Of a stretch of 5,926 nt of DNA, positions 1 through 4,605 are shown piece by piece. The position numbers and the translations under genes are program-made. Each line of letters opens with the position of its first letter. Positions within the stretch are counted from its first letter, which is position 1. Below the pieces are notes generated by a model. That model was not told the DNA's origin and searched no databases. It saw only the letters and a list, made by a program, of their open reading frames with translations. This DNA is from Dehalococcoidia bacterium (GTDB lineage: Bacteria; Chloroflexota; Dehalococcoidia; JACPQF01): assembly GCA_030650265.1 (NCBI GenBank), contig JAUSEJ010000227.1, positions 1-5,926 of the forward strand, read 5' to 3'.

Positions 1-54
1 CTCCAGGTGGTACCGTTTGACAATTGCTGAAGTGTCGAAGTAAAAGACGGCCAT
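1..54 (-). CDS. PIN-domain toxin (VapC-like), N-terminal fragment cut by window edge
   Basis: Eighteen codons are visible, reading MAVFYFDTSAIVKRYHLE. This is the typical N-terminus of a VapC-type PIN toxin: a hydrophobic first strand, then D-T-S-A-I-V-K, where Asp7 is the first of the acidic metal-binding residues of the PIN fold. Known family members are Mg-dependent ribonucleases inhibited by a cognate antitoxin. The ATG follows directly on the TAG stop of the upstream 74-residue gene with no spacer, so the two are translationally coupled. The rest of the toxin lies outside the window, so its integrity is unknown. Confidence 0.8.
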   Translation of the reverse strand, partial: MAVFYFDTSAIVKRYHLE

Positions 55-279
55 CTACAGGCCCGCCTCGCGCTCCTTCTCAATCCATTCTCCAAGTGAG
101 AGATCGCCAAGCTGCTCTCCTAGAGCTTTCCTGAGTTCCTCGAGCGTCATTTGCGGCTCGCCGTATTGTTGGAGCGCCTTATGCGCTGCTTCTTTGGTCT
201 CCTTGAACATAGCCTGGCAAGCCTTCGAGTTCAGGTCAATGGTCCTGATTGTCACACGTGCGCCACCCTTGCTCACCAT
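55..279 (-). CDS. Antitoxin of a PIN-toxin (VapBC-like) pair, 74 aa
   Basis: A small charged protein that begins MVSKGGARVTIRTIDLNS and ends in an acidic helical stretch (TLEELRKALGEQLGDLSLGEWIEKE). It is called an antitoxin mainly because its stop codon abuts the start of the PIN-domain gene at position 54, the usual antitoxin-toxin order. The visible C-terminal amphipathic helices would suit wrapping a toxin. I see no clear AbrB or XRE DNA-binding motif, although the short strand-like VTIRTIDL near the start could belong to a ribbon-type domain. The ATG at 279 is preceded by GGGGGTGA at good distance, which supports this start. Exact family not recognised. Confidence 0.72.
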   Translation of the reverse strand: MVSKGGARVTIRTIDLNSKACQAMFKETKEAAHKALQQYGEPQMTLEELRKALGEQLGDLSLGEWIEKEREAGL

Positions 280-304
280 TTCATCACCCCCGGTTTCTCA
301 GCCA

Positions 305-333
305 ATTGTACATCAACTCTGGCCTAGGCGGAA
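305..333 (-). promoter_or_regulatory. Possible promoter of the antitoxin/PIN-toxin pair
   Basis: Read on the minus strand, TACAAT (positions 310-305) is a good -10 hexamer lying about 25 bases before the antitoxin ATG. The hexamer 17 bases further upstream (TTCCGC, 333-328) is a poor -35. Predicted leader length and position are right, but the -35 is weak, so this is tentative. Confidence 0.3.
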
Positions 334-411
334 ACATCCAGCTCGCTGCGAGCAAGCAGGTCGGCCGCAGATGCATGCGTCCCACCGGACCCGCGTAGTC
401 CTTTGGCAATG

Positions 412-569
412 GCAAACGCAACTGCGGGAAGCTGCTATGAGGACCTGGCCACGGCCGCCGGCATCCGGCGGGGTACGCTGGTGCGCATCGAGAAGGGCGA
501 CCGGTCCACCCAGATACGAAACCCAGGTGGCGCCGGGCCGGGGCGCTCGGGCGGCCGCCGGCGGGGTTG
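412..569 (+). pseudogene. Decayed XRE helix-turn-helix domain (remnant 1)
   Basis: Base-level similarity to the intact XRE domain at 5229-5403 is clear. TQLREAA is readable in one frame, then, after loss of roughly ten bases and a frameshift, EDLATAAGIRRGTLVRIEKGDRS in another, followed by further shifts over the GALGRP part. The intact protein has QLREAA and EDLATAAGIGRVTLVRIENGDQS at the same places. No start codon or continuous frame exists, so no functional protein is expected. The stretch GGTGGCGCCGG-CCGGGGCGCTCGG near 525-550 is shared with remnant 3 (4396-4420) more closely than with the intact gene, suggesting these two fossils share a recent ancestor. The 3' end is joined directly to a DUF5615 remnant in reverse orientation. 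Confidence 0.75.
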
Positions 570-652
570 AGCAGGACGCGCTGTTGCCTTGCGGCCTCCA
601 CGATGTCGTAAAGGTACTTCTTCGCCTCAAGCCAGCTTGACTGACAGGGCAA
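567..652 (-). pseudogene. Fragment of a DUF5615 PIN-like toxin gene
   Basis: On the minus strand the frame reads YDIVEAARQQRVLL, matching EVVSEATRQQRVLL of the intact DUF5615 protein at 5478-5843. About 30 bases are nearly identical (GAGCAGGAC-CGCTGTTGCCTTG-GGCCTCC on the plus strand, with two differences). Homology stops exactly where the catalytic TEDKDFG segment should follow, because the sequence switches to remnant XRE DNA. Upstream of residue YDIV the reading (LEAKKYL) is no longer similar to the intact gene. No complete gene remains; the fragment is non-functional. Confidence 0.65.
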
Positions 653-655
653 GCC

Positions 656-811
656 TCATTCGCTCGTAACGCTACGAGACAATCGTACCATTCTCCGGCA
701 AGATGGTAAAGGAACATCTGCGACCGCCACGCCGACCCGGACATCGGACTCGCTGACTCCGCTATCCCGGCTGTCGTCGAGCGAGTCAACGAGACTAGGC
801 GGGCCACCCTT
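656..811 (+). pseudogene. Decayed PIN-domain toxin, C-terminal half (remnant A)
   Basis: The frame beginning at 740 reads DIGLADSAIPAVVERVNETRRATL, the region of PIN toxins that carries the conserved acidic residue of the LADS/FVDA motif and leads to the ATLDRRHF strand. The expected DRRHFGLLRP ending is missing: homology stops after ATL at 811. The upstream part (672-720, reading ETIVPFSGKMVKEHL) lies in another frame and aligns base by base with remnant C at 4033-4080 (GACAATCG, CAAGATGG, AAAGGAACA blocks). A frameshift, a missing N-terminus and a missing C-terminus make this a pseudogene. Confidence 0.72.
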
Positions 812-839
812 TCATGCGTACGTTTCGAGATAGACTGTG

Positions 840-1262
840 CTACTTTGCCGGTTTCTGCTTCAGGCTGCCTCGTGTCCCGCTAGGCTTATTGGCGGGCTTC
901 ACTTTGGCGTGATTGTGGTCCACGGCAGCATTGATAAGAGTCTTTAGCGAGCTCTCATTGATTTTGTCGTCTTTGTAAAAGTCGATAGTTCTCCATTTCT
1001 TGCCCTCGAGCCCGTTGTTGAACAGTTTGTCTGGGTCGGGAAGACTTGCACCTTCATAAAAAGTCAACTTAACCTTATCTTTGAAAGCATTTGCGACACA
1101 GACTATTCCATCGTGGGACCAGACGGGAGTCCCCATCCATTTCCATTCCTCTACTATTTCGGGATCAGCATCATGGATAATCCTTCTAATGTTGGCAAAC
1201 GTAGTGCCGCGCCAATCAGTAAGATTTGCAACAAGATCGTCAATAAGTTCACTTGGCTGCAT
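840..1262 (-). CDS. DUF1801 domain-containing protein, 140 aa
   Basis: The protein matches the DUF1801 (YdhG-like) family from one end to the other: DWRGTTFANIRRIIHDADPEI (16-36), EEWKWMGTPVWSHDGIVCVA (38-57), KVKLTFYEGASLPDPDKLFN (63-82) and LEGKKWRTIDFYKDDKINE (85-103), then a Lys/Pro-rich tail. The biochemical role of this family is unknown. The start at 1262 is chosen because AAAGGGG precedes it at good distance and because family members begin about 15 residues before DWRG. An in-frame ATG at 1325 would add 21 residues but has no SD. A consensus promoter lies at 1357-1385, leaving a leader of about 90 bases. Codons are more AT-rich than in the flanking fossils, suggesting separate acquisition. 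It appears intact and monocistronic. Confidence 0.85.
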   Translation of the reverse strand: MQPSELIDDLVANLTDWRGTTFANIRRIIHDADPEIVEEWKWMGTPVWSHDGIVCVANAFKDKVKLTFYEGASLPDPDKLFNNGLEGKKWRTIDFYKDDKINESSLKTLINAAVDHNHAKVKPANKPSGTRGSLKQKPAK

Positions 1263-1356
1263 TGCTATATGCCCCTTTGAAGAACTCGGTAATAGGTGCT
1301 TGACCTGCATCGGTACGTTTACCATCTAATCAACTGGTTTCGCTTGTGAGGCTTTG

Positions 1357-1385
1357 AGTATAAAGAAAGGGCGTCCGATTGTCAA
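1357..1385 (-). promoter_or_regulatory. Sigma-70 promoter of the DUF1801 gene
   Basis: Read on the minus strand: TTGACA (1385-1380), 17-base spacer, TATACT (1362-1357). Both hexamers are at or one base from consensus with optimal spacing. Transcription would begin near 1350 and enter the DUF1801 gene. Confidence 0.75.
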
Positions 1386-1555
1386 CCGAACGACCCTCAT
1401 TTTAGTTCAATCGTGCCTATATTTTATTACCACTGAACGAACACTGGGATGTTCGTTACGAAGTGACGTACGAGCGATACCTTTCCACATTAGTCGTGAT
1501 CCTTCCGGAACAAGTCCGGCCGCTGATTGCACCATCGAATGACTCTTGGCATTAA
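1386..1555. other. Gene-free stretch with an operator-like inverted repeat
   Basis: No recognisable gene. An inverted repeat AACGAACA-N6-TGTTCGTT lies at 1436-1457 (8-bp perfect arms), large enough for a dimeric repressor site or a small hairpin. A plus-strand frame is open from 1406 to the TAA at 1553 and reads protein-like (NEHWDVRYEVTYERYL and LSTLVVILPEQVRPL), ending just before XRE remnant 2. It has no ATG start and I recognise no family, so it may be a fossil of the gene that once preceded the XRE domain, or chance. Confidence 0.4.
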
Positions 1556-1745
1556 GGAATTTGCGGCAATATCGCGTGTTTGCTGGCGGTGTTACAAGCA
1601 GATGGCCACCCAGACTGGGCTCGGAGCAGGCAATACCTATGGGCTGCGCAAATCTAACTTTGGTGGAACGAGGTAGGCCCCAGCCCCATCACACTCAAAT
1701 GCTCACACAATTGGCTGAACTGCGGGCGGTGGCAGGCCAGCTGAA
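1556..1745 (+). pseudogene. Strongly decayed XRE helix-turn-helix domain (remnant 2)
   Basis: Three short blocks of an XRE domain are visible in alternating frames: NLRQYRVFAG (near 1558-1590), then YKQMATQTGLG in a second frame (near 1594-1626), then LTLVERGRPQPHHTQMLTQLAEL back in the first frame (near 1654-1725). In the intact domain at 5229-5403 the corresponding blocks are RQLREAAHL, EDLATAAGIG and VTLVRIENGDQSPRYETLVSLAGAL. The order and spacing fit, but identity is lower than in the other remnants, so this is either an older duplicate or a different XRE lineage. No functional product is expected. Confidence 0.5.
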
Positions 1746-1825
1746 TATACGTTCGGCCAACCGTAGCCGGTTGCGGTCAGAGCTTGCCCCAAGGTCAACG
1801 ACGAACGAGCCGACGGGCAGGCCGG

Positions 1826-1860
1826 TTGACATATCCCAGTCTCTATACTAAAATACGTAT
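1826..1860 (+). promoter_or_regulatory. Sigma-70 promoter of the HigB/HigA-type operon
   Basis: TTGACA (1826-1831), 17-base spacer, TAAAAT (1849-1854): an excellent match. The palindrome ATACGTAT (1853-1860) covers the end of the -10 and the expected start site and could be part of an operator for the downstream XRE antitoxin. Transcription would begin near 1861, giving a leader of only about 20 bases before the toxin frame. Confidence 0.75.
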
Positions 1861-1878
1861 GGTTCACGAAGTAGGCGC

Positions 1879-1893
1879 GCTATCATCGATAGC
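1879..1893. promoter_or_regulatory. Inverted repeat GCTATC-N3-GATAGC at the toxin start
   Basis: A perfect 6-bp inverted repeat with a 3-base centre lies just downstream of the predicted transcription start and spans the two ATC codons where the toxin should begin. Its TATC...GATA half-sites resemble those of the palindrome at 4613-4632, though the spacing differs. It could be an antitoxin-binding operator; no direct evidence. Confidence 0.35.
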
Positions 1894-2244
1894 TCAGAAT
1901 GGTCGATCGTCTTTTATGTCGAGGACGACGGGACGAGCCCGGTTGAGGAGTTCCTAACGAGCCTTGATGCCAAGACGCAGCGACGCTTCCGCTGGTCACT
2001 CTTGCAGCTATGGATTCGTAACGTAACGGCCCGAGAACCGCTGGCCCGTCATCTGGAAGGGAAGCTCTGGGAGCTTCGTGAAGAAAGTAGCACGAACATC
2101 TATCGGGTTATCTACTTCTTCTTCGCTGGCCGGCAGATAGTCCTTCTCCATGGCTTTCAAAAGAAGACCCAGAAGACCCCTCGGCAGGAGATCGATGTTG
2201 CTGGCAAAAGAATGGAGCGCTTCGCCAGACGCGAGAGGAGGTGA
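1885..2244 (+). CDS. HigB/Gp49-type RelE-superfamily toxin, 119 aa frame without a standard start codon
   Basis: The frame reads EWSIVFYVEDDGTSPVEEFL, LARHLEGKLWELR, YRVIYFF and IVLLHGFQKKTQKTP, the hallmarks of the phage Gp49/HigB (DUF891) toxins, which are ribosome-dependent mRNA interferases of the RelE fold. The family normally begins about five residues before the WSIVFY strand. Here the frame is open from 1852, but there is no ATG, GTG or TTG until a TTG at 2002, which would remove the first 39 residues. An SD-like AAGTAGG (1869-1875) sits 6 and 9 bases before two ATC codons (1882, 1885), so either ATC serves as a rare start or an ATG was mutated to ATC and the toxin is silenced. The body is otherwise uninterrupted. 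It ends at a TGA 8 bases before the antitoxin ATG. Confidence 0.8.
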   Translation: MDSSEWSIVFYVEDDGTSPVEEFLTSLDAKTQRRFRWSLLQLWIRNVTAREPLARHLEGKLWELREESSTNIYRVIYFFFAGRQIVLLHGFQKKTQKTPRQEIDVAGKRMERFARRERR

Positions 2245-2252
2245 GATTGTCT

Positions 2253-2615
2253 ATGAGCAAAGAAACAGAACGGGATTTCGTAGTCGAAGGAAAGGCTAGC
2301 TACCAGCGCTGGTCGGATAGCCTAGTTGCCGATGAAGAGGGTCGGCGACTATACGAGGAGGCGGCGGCCAAGAAGGAGCTTTGGCTCCAACTGGTGGAAG
2401 CTCGCAGGGCTGCCGGTCTTACCCAGACCGAGATGGCCAAGAGGTTAGAGGTATCCCAGGCCCAGATCGCGCGGCTGGAGAAGAGAGGTTATGACTGCTA
2501 CAGCCTGAACAGCTTGAGGCGGTACGTTCATGCCCTGGGTGAGGGGTACAGTATCGAGGTCACGGTACGTGGGCCGGAGGTTCACGACAGAAAGGGTCAC
2601 GCGGTTGCCGTATAA
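2253..2615 (+). CDS. HigA-type XRE-family antitoxin, 120 aa
   Basis: The second gene of the operon. An N-terminal helical region (residues 1-45, including EEGRRLYEEAAAKKELWLQL) is followed by an XRE helix-turn-helix at about 48-96: RRAAGLTQTEMAKRLEVSQAQIARLEK, with TQTEMAKRL as helix 2 and SQAQIARLE as the recognition helix. This arrangement is typical of HigA antitoxins encoded downstream of a Gp49/HigB toxin; they neutralise the toxin and repress the shared promoter. The ATG at 2253 is preferred over an in-frame GTG at 2241 because AGGAGGT (2235-2241) can serve the ATG with an 11-base spacer but overlaps the GTG. The gene is intact even though the toxin lacks a start codon. Confidence 0.88.
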   Translation: MSKETERDFVVEGKASYQRWSDSLVADEEGRRLYEEAAAKKELWLQLVEARRAAGLTQTEMAKRLEVSQAQIARLEKRGYDCYSLNSLRRYVHALGEGYSIEVTVRGPEVHDRKGHAVAV

Positions 2616-2794
2616 GTTCTTGGGACTGGCTGGCTGTGGCGCCAACGAGGAGGCCTCTGTCAGGTGGCTTCGCTGGAAGCCACCTGATATCCTGGGGCTA
2701 GATAGCCTTTGAGCGGTCTTTCGAACATCCGCATCAGGATGCGCCACCGGCCTTCTTCCAGGACCGGATCGTGTGATCAAGAGAGTGATGAGAT
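2616..2794. other. Spacer without a recognisable gene
   Basis: Apart from the hairpin at 2660-2687 and a small inverted repeat CGCATC-AG-GATGCG near 2728, nothing is identifiable here. A minus-strand frame of 38 codons (2660-2776) lacks support from a start site or a recognised family. Confidence 0.5.
2660..2687. terminator. Perfect 12-bp hairpin after the HigBA-type operon
   Basis: TCAGGTGGCTTC and GAAGCCACCTGA form a perfect 12-bp stem with a GCTG loop, 44 bases after the antitoxin stop. No T-run follows on either strand, so a classic intrinsic terminator is only partly supported; it may act as a 3'-end stabilising hairpin instead. Confidence 0.5.
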
Positions 2795-2902
2795 CCGGCA
2801 ATCGTCGAGCGACCCAGCGAGACCAAGCCGACCCTGGACCGGCGCCACTTCGGCCTGCTACGTCCGCGGCACGTCGACGCTCTCCGGCTCCTCCCCGAGT
2901 AG
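2795..2902 (+). pseudogene. PIN-domain toxin, C-terminal fragment with natural stop (remnant B)
   Basis: The frame reads PAIVERPSETKPTLDRRHFG and LLRPRHVDALRLLPE followed by TAG at 2900. TLDRRHF followed by RPRHVDAL-LLP is the standard ending of one group of VapC PIN toxins, so the native stop is preserved. The fragment aligns with remnant C at 4122-4246 with about 14 mismatches and one 3-base gap over 125 positions (hand count), and the similarity continues past the stop (GTCAGAATC-CGCC). Upstream of 2795 the similarity ends abruptly. The metal-binding N-terminal half is absent, so this is non-functional. Confidence 0.78.
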
Positions 2903-3003
2903 GTCAGAATCACGCCAGGGCCCGCCAGCTGTGTTGCAGAGTGCGCGCCGCCTAGCCCTTCACGTGATTGCCGTATATGCTAACTAATGCGCCCGCGACG
3001 CTG

Positions 3004-3009
3004 TATAAT
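3004..3009 (+). promoter_or_regulatory. Probable -10 element of the Hsp20 gene
   Basis: A perfect TATAAT lies 30 bases before the Hsp20 ATG. No good -35 is found at 16-18 bases upstream (around 2980-2988, TAACTAAT), and no CIRCE operator (TTAGCACTC inverted repeat) is seen. The promoter could depend on an activator or an alternative recognition mode. Confidence 0.45.
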
Positions 3010-3039
3010 ATATGTAAGAAAGCGGAGGAGTGTGTAAAG

Positions 3040-3414
3040 ATGCCGGAATATCGAATGAAGGTTGCGCCCGAAACCGTAGCGTATGCTGACGGGGAAAACG
3101 ACAAGCTGATAGTGGAGTTCGCAATACCAGGAGCGCCAACGGAGACCATCGATGTGAAGATCCTGGAAGACAGCGTGTATTTGGTAGCACCAGCACGGGA
3201 CATCGAGTATGTCTCAGCACTGGCTCTAGGTTGGCCAGTGAAACCCGGCAAAGCAGAAGCGACCTACGAACACGGCCTGCTCCGAATCGAGGTGCCCTTC
3301 AAGGATCCTATGGAAGACGCTGTTAAGATCGCCATCAAAACCGGCGGGGCGGCCAAGGCCAAGACAATTGCAGCCGGCGGGGCGGAAACCAAACCCAAAG
3401 GACTCAAAGCGTGA
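3040..3414 (+). CDS. Small heat-shock protein, Hsp20/alpha-crystallin family, 124 aa
   Basis: A short ATP-independent holdase-type chaperone. The alpha-crystallin core spans about residues 22-90: KLIVEFAIPGAPTETIDVKI at 22-41 is the strand leading into the P-G turn, and ATYEHGLLRIEVP (74-86) matches the family signature A-x-Y-x-N-G-V/L-L-x-I-x-x-P. I-A-I at 97-99 fits the C-terminal I-x-I anchor used in oligomer assembly. The N-terminal arm is very short (about 20 residues). The tail after residue 100 is low-complexity Ala/Gly/Lys and partly encoded by a 12-base direct repeat (CCGGCGGGGCGG at 3341 and 3374). The ATG at 3040 is chosen for GGAGGAG at 3024-3030; longer in-frame starts lack an SD and would overlap the -10. 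Cytoplasmic. Confidence 0.85.
   Translation: MPEYRMKVAPETVAYADGENDKLIVEFAIPGAPTETIDVKILEDSVYLVAPARDIEYVSALALGWPVKPGKAEATYEHGLLRIEVPFKDPMEDAVKIAIKTGGAAKAKTIAAGGAETKPKGLKA
3341..3385 (+). repeat. 12-base direct repeat inside the Hsp20 tail
   Basis: CCGGCGGGGCGG occurs at 3341-3352 and 3374-3385, 33 bases (11 codons) apart and in the same frame, encoding the Ala/Gly-rich tail. It suggests the tail grew by a short in-frame duplication. Confidence 0.5.
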
Positions 3415-3441
3415 TCGCCATTTGAGGTGTTCGGCTGATTA

Positions 3442-3478
3442 ACGAGACAACCCGGACTCAATGTCCGGGTTGTCTCGT
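3442..3478. terminator. Perfect 16-bp hairpin between Hsp20 and CMD-like genes
   Basis: ACGAGACAACCCGGAC and its exact complement flank a TCAAT loop, 27 bases after the Hsp20 stop. Stability should be high. There is no T-run on either side, so Rho-independent termination is plausible but imperfect. It could instead limit read-through from the Hsp20 gene or protect its mRNA end. Confidence 0.6.
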
Positions 3479-3547
3479 ACGGGGGTGTCAACTGCAGTGC
3501 CGGCGGTTCGTCTGATAAAGACGGAGATGCCTTTGAAGGAGATTGCT

Positions 3548-3874
3548 ATGGACTATTTGCCTAACGTGTACAAAGGTTTCGGGGAGAAGTTCCCTGGGAT
3601 CAAGGAGGCGTACGATGCTCTTGCCGTTCGCTGCAATGAATCCGGTCCGCTGGACAGGAGATCGAGGCGACTGGTAAAGCTAGGGGTGGCGATTGGACTT
3701 GGTTCCGAGGGTGGAGTGAGATCTCATGCTCGAAGAGCGCTGGAGGAAGGAGTCCCAGCTGCTGAACTCCGCCACGCTGTCCTCATGGCCATCACCAGCG
3801 CTGGGTTCCCGGCCATGATTGCTGCCATGCATTGGGTGGAAGAGGTGATTGAGAAATCAGGGCAAGCAGACTGA
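3548..3874 (+). CDS. Carboxymuconolactone decarboxylase (CMD/AhpD-like) family protein, 108 aa
   Basis: An all-helical CMD-fold protein. KLGVAIGLGSEGGVRSHARRALEEGVPAAELRHAVLMAITSAGFPAM (44-90) matches the core of the family. In AhpD-type members the loop before the conserved His carries a CxxC redox pair. Here the sequence is SEGGVRSH, with His60 kept and both cysteines absent; the only Cys is at 29. This subgroup (EGxVxSHxRxALxxG...GFPAxxAxxxWxEE) is common in bacteria and archaea, and peroxidase-type thiol chemistry is not expected. The ATG at 3548 has AAGGAG at 3536-3541; an in-frame ATG at 3527 has no usable SD. No clear promoter of its own is seen, so it may depend on read-through past the hairpin at 3442-3478. 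Confidence 0.85.
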   Translation: MDYLPNVYKGFGEKFPGIKEAYDALAVRCNESGPLDRRSRRLVKLGVAIGLGSEGGVRSHARRALEEGVPAAELRHAVLMAITSAGFPAMIAAMHWVEEVIEKSGQAD

Positions 3875-3982
3875 ATACTGTTGCGCAGTGGCGTTTGGCC
3901 GGAAGCCACCTCTGCGAGTAGCGCGAATCACCGGTTTGCCCAGCATAATGCCTGGATTGATTTCAATGCTATCGATGACCAT
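3857..3982 (-). pseudogene. Truncated DUF433 antitoxin, N-terminal 23 residues plus a random tail
   Basis: The first residues, MVIDSIEINPGIMLGKPVIR-ATR, are the conserved N-terminus of DUF433 proteins (usually I-x-x-x-P-x-x-x-x-GKPVIRGTRI), antitoxin-type partners of DUF5615 toxins. After Arg23 (about 3914) the similarity ends, and the frame continues with an unrelated tail to a TGA at 3857 inside the end of the CMD-like gene. The start is well formed: AAGGAAG precedes the ATG at 3982. The 41-residue product may still be translated but lacks the helix-turn-helix-like body of the family. The cognate half of such a gene, the C-terminus, is seen in an intact-looking copy at 5858-5926. Confidence 0.7.
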
Positions 3983-4013
3983 TGCATGCTTCCTTTTCAC
4001 GAGACGTGCAGCT

Positions 4014-4246
4014 ATCGCTCGCGCTGTGCTCCTAGACAATCGCACTATTGTCGGGCAAGATGGCAAAGGAACAACTCCAACGCTTTGCCGGTGTGGACAT
4101 GGGCTTCGTAGACGGAACGTCCCGGCAATCGTCGAGCGACTCAACGAGACCAGGCCGGCCACCTTGGACCGGCGCCACTTCGGCCTGCTGCGTCCGTGGC
4201 ATGTGGACGCTCTCCGGCTCTTACCCGAGCGAGTCAGAATCGCGCC
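4014..4246 (+). pseudogene. PIN-domain toxin, C-terminal half with frameshift and lost stop (remnant C)
   Basis: The most complete PIN fossil here. SGKMAKEQLQRFAGVDMGFVDG (4052-4117) carries the acidic GFVD motif; after a frameshift near 4117 the frame resumes as VPAIVERLNETRPATLDRRH and FGLLRPWHVDALRLLPE (4119-4229), the typical ending. The stop seen in remnant B is replaced by CGA at 4230, so the frame runs on. An in-frame TAG lies near 4033 and the N-terminal half is missing. It aligns with remnant A upstream and with remnant B downstream, which shows that A, B and C derive from one ancestral gene. Confidence 0.8.
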
Positions 4247-4272
4247 GGCCGCCCCCGGCCTTCGTTCAACGG

Positions 4273-4462
4273 CGTGTCGCCTCAAGCTCCTTGTGGCAGT
4301 CGAAGACTCTCAAGGCCCGAGGTAGCCGCCGACAGCGGACGGGTCACCCTGGTTCACATCGAGAATGGCACGCAGTTGCCGAGACACGAGATCTGGGTGG
4401 CGCCGGCCGGGGCGCTCGGACGACCGGTGGCGGGGTTGATGGCTGGCAAGGTTTCAACCTGA
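4273..4462 (+). pseudogene. XRE helix-turn-helix domain, C-terminal half (remnant 3)
   Basis: A continuous frame reads EVAADSGRVTLVHIENGTQL and PRHEIWVAPAGALGRPVAGL followed by MAGKVST and a stop at 4460. It corresponds to GIGRVTLVRIENGDQSPRYETLVSLAGALGRPVAELVAG in the intact protein at 4926-5423. The recognition helix and the end of the domain are kept, but the first helices (about 4273-4317) are scrambled, and no start codon with an SD precedes it. It follows PIN remnant C by fewer than 50 bases, so the two fossils may have been inserted together. Confidence 0.72.
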
Positions 4463-4605
4463 AGCTCACAGCGGCCGGATTCGTTTGCCGCCTGCATCCT
4501 TACCATCGCACAAACGTTGGGTACGTCGCCTTCGTGTGGCAGCCCCTAGAAACGTTGGCGCGTATGGCATGGATCGTGGTCCCGCCGCCCGGCGCAAGAT
4601 GGCGG

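Noticed and set aside
194..807. Several long overlapping frames on both strands in the left fossil zone
   Set aside because: GC-rich low-quality reading (many Arg/Pro/Ala), no SD, and explained by frameshifted XRE, DUF5615 and PIN remnants.
1263..1325. Upstream ATG at 1325 as the start of the DUF1801 gene
   Set aside because: No SD, and the added 21 residues are not family-like. It remains possible because the promoter lies just upstream.
2002..2244. TTG at 2002 as the true start of the HigB-type toxin
   Set aside because: It would discard 39 residues that match the family, and no SD precedes it. The frame upstream is clearly coding.
2660..2776. Minus-strand 38-codon frame reading EEGRWRILMRMFERPLKGYL
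   Set aside because: Looks protein-like but has no supported start, no recognised family, and overlaps the hairpin.
3897..3908. GGAAGCCACCT shared with the hairpin at 2675-2685
   Set aside because: An 11-base match without the partner arm, and not extended on either side; probably chance.
3849..4325. 158-codon plus-strand frame containing the PIN ending LDRRHFGLLRP
   Set aside because: Only the 4119-4229 part is PIN-like. The front overlaps the CMD gene and reads non-protein sequence, and the acidic GFVD block lies in another frame, so it is a pseudogene and not a gene.
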